Source of the DNA: Montifringilla adamsi
Lineage: Eukaryota; Chordata; Aves; Passeriformes; Passeridae
DNA length: 64,000 nt
Direction: 5' to 3'
Assembly: GCA_017590115.1 (NCBI GenBank)
Contig: JAGGNK010012559.1
Coordinates: forward strand, 5,522,818 to 5,586,817
Below the pieces are notes generated by a model, which saw only the letters and a list, made by a program, of their open reading frames with translations, was not told where the DNA came from and did not search any database. The translations under genes and the position numbers were made by a program. Numbering within the stretch: the stretch's first letter is position 1; each line of letters opens with the position of its first letter. Below are positions 35,320-64,000 of the stretch, one piece after another.

Positions 35320-36067
35320 CAGGAGCTGAGATGGGGCTGGAGAGGCCTTTGGTCACAAGCTGGGGACAGAGTGGCTGGACAGTGCCCAGGCAGAAAGGGA
35401 CCTGGGGGTGGGTGCTGGTTGACAGCTGGTTGAACATGAGCCAGCAGTGTGCCTTGGTGGCCAAGAAGGCCAATGGCTCCTGGCCTGGATCAGGAATGGT
35501 GTGGCCAGCAGCAGCAGGGAGGTCATTCTTGCCCTGTACTTGGCTCTGGTGAGGCCAAACCTTGAGTGCTGTGTCCAGTTCTGGCCCCTCAGTTTGGGAA
35601 GGACGTTGAGATGCTTGAGCACATCCAGAGGAGGCAACGAGGCTGGTGAGGGGCTGGGAACACAAACCCTGTGAGGAACCTTTGAAGGAACTGGGGTTGT
35701 TTAGCCTGGAGAAGAGGAGGCTTAGAAGTGACCTTATTGCTCTGTACAACTTCTTGAAAGGAGGTTCTAGACAAGTGGGTCAGTCTCTTCCAGCACTGAC
35801 AGAACCAGAGGACAGTCTCAGCTACGTCAGGGAAGGCACAGGTTGGATATTAGGAAAATAATTTTCACTGAAAGAATAATGAAGTACTGGAATGCTCTTC
35901 CCAGGGAGGTGGTGGAATCACCATCTCTGGATGTGTTTAAAAAAAGACTGGACATGGCACTTGGTGCTGTGTTCTAGTTGAGGTGTTAGGGCATGGGTTG
36001 GACTAGATGATCTTAGAGGTCTCTTCCAGCCTCATTATTCTGTGATTCTGTGATTCTGTGATTCTGT
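35320..36067 (+). mobile_element. CR1 LINE, longest copy in window, with ORF2 remnant
   Basis: About 750 bases. It keeps the end of the reverse transcriptase ORF in broken frames: [20 protein letters not shown] near 35410-35470 and [20 protein letters not shown] near 35510-35570, with frameshifts between. The untranslated 3' region ends in four ATTCTGTG units at 36036-36067. It is a dead, 5'-truncated copy. Confidence 0.93.
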
Positions 36068-37119
36068 GCAGCTTTCCCTGAGCCTTTCCCAGGCACAGGG
36101 CAGTGAGACGCTGCATCTCTTGGCTGTGTTGGTGATTTACCAACACCTCATTCATCAGAGCTCAGCTCACAGCGAGCCTGGGGAGCAGAAAGCAGCCGAG
36201 GAATGAGGCAGAGAGTGGTTTGAGGCTCCGTGACTCAGCGGGCTGCAATTGGGTCATGTAGGGGAAGAAGGGGGTGGCCGCTGTCCCTTCCCGTTGGGGA
36301 CAGCAGTGCAGCAGCCTCGGGGTCTCTCAGGGTGTTCAGTCAGGCTGGATGAAGATTTTCCATCCCCCCCTGTCCGGGCAGGGCCGGCCTGGGGATTTGT
36401 CAGTGTCCAGGCTGAGTGCAGAGGGTGTGTGTGGTCCCTGTCCCTTTATGGCACTTGGGTAAACAGCCGTGGCTTTGTTATGTTCTGAATAGGAAAGCTA
36501 GCCCCAAATTAGGGCTAATGTGAGGTCATTTAACCCTTATGGGAGGTCTTTTGAGAAATCATAATAGAGCCAAGCAGCAGTCAGCTCAGCCACTCACAGA
36601 CCCCTGCAAGATTGACAAAGTGCACCATTATCGTGCTGAGACCAGGTCAAAAATGTAAATACTCGAGAAAAACTTTTCCTCCTGCTGGGCTGATTATTCC
36701 CAAAACAGGTGCTGCTCCCAAATCCCCGTGCAAAGGCCACAAGCTGTCCATGTTATTCCTACAGGAGAATTACAAGGGAATTGGAGCCAGGCTGAGCACC
36801 TCTCCAAGCAGTGATTTCCTTGACACAATGGAAGGCCAGGACAGCTCTTCCTCCTTCTTGGAAACCAGAGCTGTAAATGCCGTGGAAAAGAACGGTGTGG
36901 GGCTGGGTTGGGATGGGATGGGAGCTCTGACGGGGGCTGCATTCGCTGCTGTGCTCCTTCCCAGGGCAGGGCAGGTTCTCCAGCCTGCCTGGCTCCCAGG
37001 CAGGGGAGCAGAGCTGGTCCTGATGTTTGGTGTGGGATCTGTACATGGGGGGATTTGATTCAGAGCAGAATCCACCCTGGGTGAAAGTTGTGGTGATTTT
37101 AGTCCCAAAAATCCTTTAG

Positions 37120-37258
37120 GAAGGAATTGTGAGGGTGGTGAGGCCCTGGCACAGGTGCCCAGAGCAGCTGTGGCTGCCCCTGGATCCCTGGCAGTGCCCA
37201 AGGCCAGGCTGGACAGGGCTGGGAGCAGCCTGGGACAGAGGAAGGTGTCCCTGCCCTT
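37120..37258 (+). mobile_element. CR1 LINE fragment truncated at both ends
   Basis: The CR1 core from GAGGGTGGTGAGGCCCTGGC to GGAAGGTGTCCCTGCCC, lacking the usual 3' tail, so it was broken after insertion. Confidence 0.88.
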
Positions 37259-39159
37259 GAGAGTTCTGGAAAGAGAACACATGAAAGAATGGAGCACTTC
37301 ATGGGATCAGAGGAGACGGAGATCAACCAAGCCAGACCCCTGGAGCCCTCATCTGTGCACCAGCAAGGGAAGAACAAAGCCTCACCCAGCTGGCTCCTTC
37401 CAACATTAAACTCATTTAAAGCTTCTATATCATTGAGATCCATGCTTTGAACTCAAAAGTCAGGAGGGAAACCTTGTCCCCTCTTTCCTGGTGAAAACCT
37501 GGCTGTTCTTCCCTGTGTGGCAGTGAGCTCCCTAATTCCAGCCTTCCCAGGAGCATTCTCCAGGTTGCTGTTGAGAAATCCTTTCCTGCCAAGCAGGACC
37601 GGAAGCTCCGGATACCTTCCCATCTGGAAAGGCAATCAGACAAAATGCCAAGCCCAGGGGGCAAAATTTCAGTCTTGGTGCCAGTCTTGCTCATTACATA
37701 TCTGGGTTCTGCAGCCTGCTAGACTTTCATCATATAATTTATTTGCTTCTCAACATCCCTGCAGTTATTAAAAGCGCCGTGCTCGGAACTGCCACCCAAG
37801 GTTTCTCTAATTGGTACATCTGCCTTTGGGGGCACTCTGGGGCTGTTTTACAGCCTCCCCTGGGGCCAGAATTCGATCTGGGTTCCTGGTAGCCAGGGGG
37901 GCTGCCCGGGGTCCCTGAGAGATCAGAGGGACAAGGATCAGATACTGCAGGGATGGGCTCTGGAGCAGTGTCAGCCAGATGTCACGCTCGGGTCAAGGGG
38001 AGAGCTCTGGGTACCCTCAGCTGCCCCTGCCAGGGGCACTTTGTGCTTGGAAAGGACAATCCCCACTCCAGAATCCTCCTGCACTGCCCTGTCTGGCCTT
38101 GTCCCCACTGAAGGTTCGAGGCTGGGCTCCCCAAAGAGCCTCTCACAGGGCAGGATTCAGTAGCTGGGAGCAAGGAAAGCTCCTCAGGCTGTGGTGTGTC
38201 CCCATCCCTGGTCCTGGGCAAGGTTATGCCATCAATCCCATCCCTGGAATGCAAAGGCAGTGCAGACCTGAGGCAGGGAATGTCCCATTCCTGCCCCCTG
38301 AACACCTTCAGGTGCAGGGACCCAAATGGAGCCTCAGGTCTCATTTCTCTCACCTTTTATTCAAGAATGGATAAAATACATTGAAATTCTTACAGCAAGG
38401 CTTTCAGCAACCATCTGGCATCCTCATCTGAGCCCAGTCTTCAACTCTGCCCCTCCACTGAGCTCTGAAGGTGGTTGTGTTGTCCTAGCTCTGACTCAGA
38501 TGACATTTTTCCAATTTATCCTAAAATTATTCCATTCTATGCTGAAAATCAGAGCAGCAGGCCCTGCTTTCACTGGCAGTGATTAATCCTAAAGCTGCTG
38601 TAGGAGCTCACAGGAAAAGGTCTCACTGTCAAAGCCATAAATCCTCCAGGTTCAGGTGAAATCTGAGCTTCCTTTTGTGCCTTTTTAGGACTCAGCTGTG
38701 CTTGGGTTTTGGCCAGGAGCACCAGTTCCTGCTGCAGCAGAGACACAGTTTGTGCTGGTGCAGCCTAATTTGTTTGATCTAGCTTCAAACTGGGGTGAAA
38801 ATGCATTGCTAAAAGTCACATCTCCCCCAGTGGTTTGCGTGGGTGAGGAGACACTCGGGGTAGGCAAATTCTCCTAAGACTCACATGAAATGACTCCCAG
38901 TAGGGTCAGGGCTGTGAATCCATGAGAGCCCCGGGGGTGGCTCCTGTCCCTGTGGGACTGCCCAAACAGGCCTGGCACCAGAGCAGGCTCAGGGGTGCTG
39001 GGAGGCAGAGCCCAGGGACACGGAGCAAGAGGAGTCTGGGGCTCCTGATCCCCTCTGCAGGGCCTTGCACACAGCAGATCCTCAAATTCCAGAGGGCAGC
39101 TCCCACCTCTGCTCCCTGGGACAGGGACAACGCCTTGGAAGGGCTGGAGCTGGGCCAGG

Positions 39160-39313
39160 AGAGCTTTAGGTTGGATTTTAGGGATGTTAGCACTGCCCAG
39201 GCTCCCCAGGGAATGGGCACAGCACCCCAGGGATGCCCAGGGTGGGATTATTGCAGGGCCAGGGGTTGAGCTCTGTGATCCTTCATCCCATCCAACTTGG
39301 GATATTCCATCAT
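39160..39313 (+). mobile_element. CR1 LINE fragment, different subfamily
   Basis: CR1-like 3' end of another subfamily: GGCTCCCCAGGGAATGGGCA, CCAGGGATGCCCAG, GGATTATTGCAGGGCCAGG and TTGGGATATTCCATCA. Confidence 0.7.
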
Positions 39314-41737
39314 TTTATCCTCCCTGAGCATCACTGATGCAGAAAAATCAGGTTTGCCATTCTCAATGGTCCCACTTGGCCATCAGTGCCTGGGATTTTT
39401 GCAGGGCCATAAAACTGTGTGGAAAACAGGACAGTGTCAGCTCAGAGGGGAGGCAGCTCTCAGACCACGAGTAAAAGAAAGTTGATTGATTTATTTAACA
39501 AAGCCAAGGCAACAGTTGGTTTTGTAAGAGCCATGTGCTTTTTGCAGGAGACATTTTCTCAGAGGAAGGAAAATCCCCAGGCCCCGAGGGCCAGCAGCTC
39601 CCATGTGCTCCCTGCCACCCAGGACATTCTTGGTGCATCTCTGGAAATGTTGCAAAATACCTGTTATTTTTCCACTCCATGGGATAACTGGTACCTTGCA
39701 GTGAACTTTCTCTTAATCCCACAACAACAGCATGCCCTGAGAAGCAAATTCCAGCCCTGCAGAGGCTGAAAAAAACCTACATTTACCTTCTGGATTTGCT
39801 GTGCAGGAAGGCTCCTGGGTTGTACATTTGACCTACATGCTGGGCAAGCCAAAAACAATCCAATAAGTTCCTACAAGCTTGGGTTAGATTTGTTATCTGA
39901 GCAGGCGATGCACTGATAGGATTTGGGTTTGGGTTTATTTCAAATGGGAAGATTTTTCACTGCAGATGTTGGGTTCTGGCCTGGAGCAGGTGGAGTGAGG
40001 CAGGGTTAAGTGGGTTTTTATTTGTGATCAAATGTGACAGACAGGTGCCAGCGAGGAAACTGAGCTTGCCCACCAGCACAGGGTGGAGCAGATGGGTATC
40101 TGGGGCTCCTTCCCTCCTCCAGAGCCCTGGGAGGAGGTTTTTGGGGGGAGGATGTTTGGGGCAGACAGTGCTGGGGCAGTTCCAGCTCTGGCAGGAGCCA
40201 GCAGGGCACAGCCTGGGCTCCCTGCAGCTTTTGGGCTCTGGGAGAGAGGGGCAGCAGGAGATGGGCTCAGGTGAGTGGCACTGCCCTCCTGCAGGGCTGG
40301 ATGCAGCTCAGGGTGGATGGAGGGGGCTGGCAGGACTCCAAAGTCACTCCCTGATAAATCTTTCCCTGAGCTGGGCCCAGCCAGAGCCGCTGGCTCCTCG
40401 TGCTGTCCCACAAAGGGGACACCCTGCAGCAGCTCCCTTGAACCAGGAGATAAAACCCCAAAGTTTCTCCATTCTCCAGCCCAGAACTGTTAATTTTTAT
40501 TGTTAATTTTCACAGGAGGCTTCAGCCCTGCTGGCTGTGCTCAGGCTTTGCTGCATCACCCACATTCTGTCCCTGCAGGACTTTGGGGGGCTGGTGGCTG
40601 CAGCTGGCAGGACAAGGCTGGAGCCCCTGGGGGGAAGGAGCAGGACCAACATTGGGATGTTCCCAGGAGTTCTGCAAAGGGAAATCCAATCTCTGTGCCT
40701 GGAGAGAACTCCAAGGACCTGGAGCTTGTCCCACGTGGGCCTGTCCAGGAGCTGTGTTCCCTGAGGGTCCCAGGACAGCTCTGACTCACCCAGAGCCTTT
40801 GTGCTTTCCAGTTTTCTCCCTGGGAATGAGATTCAGTTCCCACAGGTCTGTCCCCAGCCCCTGCCCAGCCTCTCCCCTGCCTTTGCCTTTTCATTTGAAT
40901 GCTTCAAAAGCAGGGGGTGTCTCCAAACCAGGCCTGGCATCCAAGCATGGAATCCCAATTCCAGGGACAATTTCAGAGTCAAATCAAGATTGTGGAGCCG
41001 ACTTCTTCCTCTTCTCTATAAGTAATCAGGTCCCACAGCTGTTTTCTCAAGCTGTTGTGGGAAAGTCAGCTCCTGCAAAGTGCTGAGGCAGAGAAAGGCA
41101 GGATGAGTTCTGCTGTGTGCCCATTCTGGCCACTCCAAAACATCCCCTGGTCCAGTATCCCATGAGTGATTCAGATGAGTAATGACAGGTGTAGAGCTGA
41201 AGTGAGAAATAATTAAAATTTGCAGTGCTTTGATGAGTCCAACACTGACCAGCACAGCACTAATGTGTCCTGAGCCCTGGTTCTGCTTGGAAACCACAAG
41301 CCAGGTCCTTGCTAGGTGGAGGATTGGCTTTAAAATTGCTTCACTTTGTGGGGTGTGTGAGGGAGTTATTTTCCTTTCTGTCTCTTCATTCCTGAGCCTG
41401 TAGAAATTGGGGTTTGGAGTGTTTTGCAACGATCCTGAAGGACAGAGATTTTTGTGTAGAGAACACTTTCACATGATGGGATGATTACAGGAAGCCAGGC
41501 TTGAAGAGGCAACTAAATAAACTAATAACAGCAAGTATCAGCAGATTTGAGATGAAACCAGGGAGGCTGGCAGGGCTGAGATGTTATTAGTTCCAGATGT
41601 TGCTCACAGATAAATATCTCTGGCCTGAGCTTTTCTAATTACCAACAGAAACTGAGCTGTCACGTAAAGATGCCTCTCAAGGCTCCCTGAGCACATTCAT
41701 TATAGTCCAGGGAGGACTGATATCCATTCATATTTCC

Positions 41738-41756
41738 TTTTTTTTTTTTTTTTTTT
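41738..41756 (+). repeat. Poly-T run (19)
   Basis: An unbroken run of 19 T in intergenic DNA. Confidence 0.88.
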
Positions 41757-43998
41757 CATTTCTTACTCAGGAATTTGCTGAATGAAATTCCATTTCTGTG
41801 CTGTGCTCAGATTTTGGGTGGGGGGAGCAGACGCAGGAGCCTGAATCCGAGCCCAGCTGTGCTGCTGGGATCTGCCACACTCCTGATAAGGGAAATTTAT
41901 TCTGAGCAGCCCAGGACACCTCTGCCAGGGCCATTTCCATATCTCTGCTCAGCCAGGGCTGATTAAGGAGGAGTGGAGTCAACTGAGGTACCCGAGCCCA
42001 GGCTCATCTCTGCTGCAGCGTCACTGCCTGACATCAGATAACTTCCTCAGGGGAGGCAGCTTTGATCAGGCTGCAGCACTGGGGGAAATGCTTGGGAGCA
42101 ATCCCTGATGTTTTGCATCTGGTCCATTTTCAAAACTGTTTTCATGTTGGAAAGTTTCTCTCGGGGAGGAATGGCAGCACTGAGGAAGTGTGGGCCCAGC
42201 CCTGAGCCCTTCCTGGTGCTTCCAGCACCTCCTGCTCCTGGCACTGGGATCTCTGGGGGGAATCCAGCCCCTGGGTTTTTTCCAGCAGGAAATGTGTGTT
42301 TGGAGTTGCAGGTGGGAGGGAAGCCCTGTGAGCTCCTTGGTGGGTGCTGGGGTTAGAAAACAAAGTTTCCTTAGAGCCAGGCTGAGATTCCTGTTAAAAA
42401 TGACAGTTCTCTGTGGAACCTTCCCCTGGCTCCTTCCCTGTGCTGAAATCACAGGAAGCCTGGGCAGCAGCCTGGGCTGGAATGGGGAACATCCTTGTGA
42501 CATCTCCAGGCAGCTCCCTCCCCTGGCAGACTGAACTGGGATGGGCTCTTCCCACTCTCCTGCTGCCTTTGGATTGACAGCTGTCAGGTCAGCTCTGCCA
42601 CGAGCTCCGGGCAGAGCATGCAGACAAAAGTGAAGCTTCTTCCAGCAGGAGAAGGTGGCTGGGCTGGGGGTCATGTTTGTTTGTTTAACTGGAGCTGCCT
42701 GCCCTGCAGTCCCTGAGCTGGGTCAGTTGTTTGCAACCCAAACTTGTTACTGAGTGAGAACTGGTAGAACTCGCTAAGGACAACAGGAATTTTCCTAAAG
42801 CCCCCTGGGCTACAACAGATAATAACAAACTGGCCTGACTCTATTAAAAAGACATTTAAGCATCGGGTCACGTTGTTTAGTGGTACTGGGATCCAGCAGA
42901 GCCAGCTGGATTCCCAGGAATCCTGCAGATAGAGGCTGGAAAGCTGGTGGGAAAGGGCCAGTGAGGGGTTCATCCCTCTTGATTTCTCCAGAAGGCCAAA
43001 TGCTCCTTTTCCTTTCCCTCATTATTCCTTGTGGAGCTCTGCTGTGCCTGTGCTGTGCAAACAGAGGGGAGGGCAGCACTGCCAGACTGAGCCTTGCAGC
43101 CCAAGGAAGTTTCTGTTCATCTTTTTGTTCTGCCTTCTCTGGGAAAAGGCTCTGGGAGACACAGGGAGTCTCACTGGGAGAGATGATCTGGTTTGGATAT
43201 CAAAGGATTGAATGGCACAAGGTGTGTTTTTTGCTGGAAAAGCACCTGAAGCAGCCCCATCTCACTTTAACCTGCTCCAGGCTGCTTCCTCTTGTTGTGT
43301 ATTAATTGCTGAAGTGTTTTAATAACCCTTGGTCAAAGACAACTGCAATTCCTGGCACATCACAGGACAGCTGGGAAGGATGTTTGACAGCTGTCAGTGG
43401 GAAAAGCTGTGTATCCTAAAGGGATTAGAGTCCTTGCTTTGAAGTTCCTTACAAGTTACACAGCAGAGAAGCCAGGCTGGGAACGGGGAGCGTGGAACAG
43501 CTCAGTGAGGTCACACCACAAATGGATGGCAGAGGGAGGAAAGGAACATTGGGGTGTCAGGGACCCAGGGCCACGCTGCTCCTGGGGTGAGTGAACCATC
43601 CAGGGCAGCCCCAGCTGGCCCTGCAGGGCTGGGGACCCTCTGGGTGATGCTGTCTCCATCCTGGAGCTGCTGCTGTGTCCCTCACGACGTGCAGCTCATC
43701 CCAGGCTGCCCCTGGATGTTTAAAGAGGGTTTAACAAGCCAAACACAAGAGCAGCCCTGTTGCCTTAGAGAGGGTGTAGCTGTGAGCAAAATTTGGCCCT
43801 CTCTTTTAGACTTTGCAGTTTGTCTTGACTGCTGCATGCTTTATTTTTAGAGCATCATAAAAGGCTTTTGTTCCAGGGTATATTTAACAGGGGAGTGGAG
43901 GGGAAGTGGGAGGGTTTTGTTCACAGAGAATGTATCTCTTGGTCTCTTTCTTCTATCCCACCCCCTCACCAGATACTCTTGGAGGGTGGAGTATAAAT

Positions 43999-44041
43999 GA
44001 AAAAAAAAAAAAGAAAAGAAAAAAAAAAGGAGAGAAAATAA
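43999..44041 (+). repeat. A-rich low-complexity tract
   Basis: Runs of A broken by single G residues, ending in GGAGAGAAAATAATAATT. It could be the degenerate tail of a retroposon, but no body is recognisable. Confidence 0.7.
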
Positions 44042-44794
44042 TAATTAGAAATCCTGAAATCATAGTCAAAGGGATTGTCTGGGCGTCCAGGCCTGGAGGC
44101 CTCCGAGGCGCCACAAAAATCCCATTATCACAAAAAAGACACAAAAGGTGCCCAAAGGATGGAAGGGGCAGGACAGGGGTGGTCCTGTCTGGCAGGAGCA
44201 GTGCCCAGTGACACCTCACAGCCACACTGGGCTGGTCCTGAGCCTCCCTGCAGGGGTGGCACCGGGGCTTTGCCAGGAGAAGGATCTGGAAGGTCTGGAG
44301 GGTCTGGAGGTTTGTTCTTCTGCTGTGCTCCTGGGAGAGCTGACAGCACCATCCCTGCTGCCCTGCAAAGGGCTGAGCCTGACAGGCTGAGCCAAATCCA
44401 GAGGTGGCACAGGACCTTCCACTGAGACAAAAGCTGCTCAGCTCTGCCAGACACATTTCTCTTTTTCCTTTGTCAGGGCTTTTCCCTGCAGAGGTCAGAG
44501 CCCTGTCCTTCCCCTGCCTGCTCTGGCTCTGGCAGTGTTTTCTCCTCCTTTACTTTTGTTTCTGGAGTCTGTAAATGTTGGAAGAAACTCGGAAATCCCC
44601 CGAGGGGATGTTGCAGCTCTGCAGTAACCAGAGCCAGTGAAATCCTCTCTGCCTGGATGGGGTAAAGGACAAGGGCTCAGAGCTGCCACTGCAGGCACCA
44701 TGAACTCGGCAGGGCTTCATTAATTGGAGATAAAATCAGAGTATTGATCAACTCCTGCCACAACTGCCACAGATTAGTGCTGCCCTTGGCTTGA

Positions 44795-44886
44795 CAGGAC
44801 ACGGCCCTGCCCGTGGCAGGGGGTTGGGACTGGATGATCCTTGAGGTCCCTTCATCCCAACCCACCCCAAGATTCTCCATTCTTTC
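44795..44886 (+). mobile_element. Short CR1 3' tail, upstream of GRHL3
   Basis: Only the last 90 bases of CR1 remain: GTGGCAGGGGGTTGGGACTG, GATGATCCTTGAGGTCCCTT and a degenerate ATTCTCCATTCT tail. Confidence 0.75.
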
Positions 44887-45185
44887 AGCCTTTGGGTGTT
44901 GCTGTCCCTGCTCCTGGTGCTCTCCAGCAATCCCCAGTGGTGTTTGCACTGCTCCAGCCCCTTGGCTCTCACTGCCAGGAGCAGCCTTTGTCCAGCCCCT
45001 AGATCCTGGCAGGCAGGAGCCCAGCAGGTACCCACGGTCACCCCTCGTCCTGAGCCAGCAGCCAGGGAGCTGTTGGAGGTGTTGTACCCAAATTAAAGAG
45101 CTCTGTGCTCACTGGTGCCTGTGTGGACACGGCTCCTGCCTGCCCTGCTGGGCTGGGAGCCCCTGTGTCCCCAGGGAGAGCCACA

Positions 45186-45253
45186 CTCAGAGCTGGGTGA
45201 CACCTCAGAGCTGGGTGACACCTCAGAGCCGTGACATCTCCAGAGCCGTGCAG
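45186..45253 (+). repeat. 21-bp tandem repeat upstream of GRHL3
   Basis: CTCAGAGCTGGGTGACAC occurs twice with period 21, followed by two diverged shorter copies containing AGAGCCGTG. Confidence 0.75.
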
Positions 45254-46111
45254 GGCAGGAGCTGAGCGGGGCAGGCAGGAGTGAAACACGATGGGGGGGG
45301 GTGAGAACGAGGGGTGGAAGCCTTTCTTTTTTCCCTTTGTTTTAAGGCTTGTATCAACTTGCCTGGCAAAATCCTCTCCTGCCTTCCAAATCCAGTCACC
45401 GTGAGTCACGGCTGAGCCCATCCTCTGCCTCCTCATTGCAACACGGATGACAGAAACCATCCAGCAAGAGGGCTTGAATCCCTGATGAGTTTTGTTCTAT
45501 TGCACAAACCTTTTCCCCGTGTGCAGGTGAGTTGCTGCAGAGGTGTTGCCTGGGTGGTATTCCTGCAGCCCCTTCCCAAACCTCCTGCTTTCCCAAACCT
45601 CCTGCTGGAATAACGCTCACAGAGAAAGGTTATCCCACAGGTCAGCCCTGCTCCTGACAGACCCAGAGCAGTGCAAGGGCTCCCTGAGCCAGGATATTCA
45701 GGGAATGGCTTGGTACCTAGAGTTAGGAGGGTTCAGGTTCATTTTTTAAGAGGGAAGGAAAAAAAAAACTCCTCGTGGTTCTGGAGTGAGCGGCTGAGAG
45801 GAGCTGAGGAGAGGCAGGAAAGGGTTTTCCTGTCAGTACAACTACCACGGAGCAATGAGAGGAAACTTTCTCCTTCCCTAATCCATTCCTTTATAAATAC
45901 ACGTATTTCGGCTGTATTTATATATAAAGAAACAGCAAAGAGCAAACCAAGCCCCAGCTCCGTAGCAATGACAGCTCCTTGGCACGGCAGGCACGGAACC
46001 CATCCACCAAACTGAAACTCATTATCCCCGCGCTGAATCCCCGATTCCGCCCCTTTATCCTGTCCCCGGGGGGGTTTTCCCCGGCGGGCCGGCAGGGACA
46101 GGGTTACGCTG

Positions 46112-46211
46112 CACCTGTCTGGGTGTACCTGTCCCAGGGCACCTGTCCCGGCAGCCAATCGCGGCGGGGCCGCCCCACCTGTGCGAGCTGCTGCCATAAA
46201 TCAAACACCTG
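46112..46211 (+). promoter_or_regulatory. Cluster of four CACCTG E-boxes upstream of GRHL3
   Basis: CACCTG occurs at 46112-46117, 46140-46145, 46176-46181 and 46206-46211, all in one orientation. About 0.05 is expected by chance per 100 bp. CACCTG is the core bound by the ZEB and SNAIL zinc-finger repressors, known antagonists of epithelial genes. Binding here is inference. Confidence 0.55.
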
Positions 46212-46233
46212 GCAGGGAATGTCCGTGTGAGCA

Positions 46234-46266
46234 GCCGAGCCGAGCCGAGCCGAGCCGAGCCGAGCC
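46234..46266 (+). repeat. GAGCC pentanucleotide repeat, probable GRHL3 5'UTR
   Basis: About 6.6 uninterrupted copies of a 5-base GCCGA unit end 20 bases before the GRHL3 ATG. If the transcription start is near 46228 the repeat makes up most of the 5'UTR. Simple repeats of this kind are prone to length change. Confidence 0.85.
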
Positions 46267-46285
46267 AGCGCTCCGCACCGCGCCA

Positions 46286-63912
<17,627 letters not shown>

Positions 63913-64000
63913 GTGAGGATGCAGCAGTGTGCATTTCCCACCCATCAGCTGCTCTGTTCCTTTGGGAATGTCAGGGCTGTTGGATACCCCAGGGCAAGAT

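Larger units (their letters stand above)
36068..46019. other. Intergenic DNA, GRHL3-proximal part
   Basis: It holds three CR1 fragments (37120, 39160, 44795), a poly-T run, an A-rich tract and a 21-bp repeat. No coding exon recognised. Confidence 0.7.
46020..46285 (+). promoter_or_regulatory. GRHL3: Probable GRHL3 promoter, CpG-rich
   Basis: CpG- and GC-rich DNA just upstream of the GRHL3 start. It contains a CCAAT box at 46155-46159, a GC-box-like GGGGCCGCCCC at 46166-46176, and a TATA-like CATAAATCA at 46195-46203. If the TATA-like element is used, transcription would start near 46225-46232 and the 5'UTR would be about 55-60 bases. Element identities are read from sequence; use is inferred. 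Confidence 0.6.

Overview
This window is vertebrate nuclear DNA, almost certainly from a bird. The genes are split by GT-AG introns. The only interspersed repeats I recognise are many 5'-truncated CR1 (chicken repeat 1) LINE copies, several of which end in the ATTCTGTG-type 3' tail typical of bird CR1. The order IL22RA1 - IFNLR1 - GRHL3, with two minus-strand genes followed by a plus-strand gene, is the conserved amniote arrangement (human 1p36.11). I found no microbial gene system, CRISPR array, tRNA, rRNA or recognisable viral gene.

Layout. (1) 1848-8394, minus strand: a complete 7-exon coding sequence for IL22RA1, the ligand-binding chain for IL-22, IL-20 and IL-24; all splice phases close to give 586 residues. 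(2) 11645-15544, minus strand: a complete 7-exon coding sequence for IFNLR1, the type III interferon (IFN-lambda) receptor chain, 579 residues from the first ATG. (3) 15545-46285: about 31 kb of intergenic DNA with CR1 copies, minisatellites, microsatellites and short CpG-rich patches, but no coding exon I can defend. (4) 46286-63912 and beyond, plus strand: GRHL3, a grainyhead-family transcription factor of surface epithelia. Twelve coding exons are present, giving 482 whole codons. The last exons, for the C-terminal dimerisation region, lie past the window end. Exon 1 holds only 17 coding bases and is followed by a 9.25-kb intron.

The two receptors are tandem class II cytokine receptor paralogues with the same exon plan: signal peptide, two exons for D1, two for D2, one transmembrane exon, and one long cytoplasmic exon. 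Both would pair with IL10RB and signal through JAK1/TYK2 to STATs at epithelial barriers; GRHL3 drives barrier differentiation of the same tissues. That functional link is inference from known biology.

I did not find an undescribed system. The most interesting signals are: an apparent swap of disulfide cysteines in IL22RA1 (the D2 pair lost, two extra cysteines in D1); four CACCTG E-boxes within 100 bp upstream of GRHL3 exon 1; a GC-rich pentanucleotide repeat filling the probable GRHL3 5'UTR; a TCA microsatellite coding for polyserine in IFNLR1; a minisatellite abutting the GRHL3 exon 7 splice acceptor; and an all-one-orientation set of CR1 copies. Human comparisons are from memory, not from alignments I could run.
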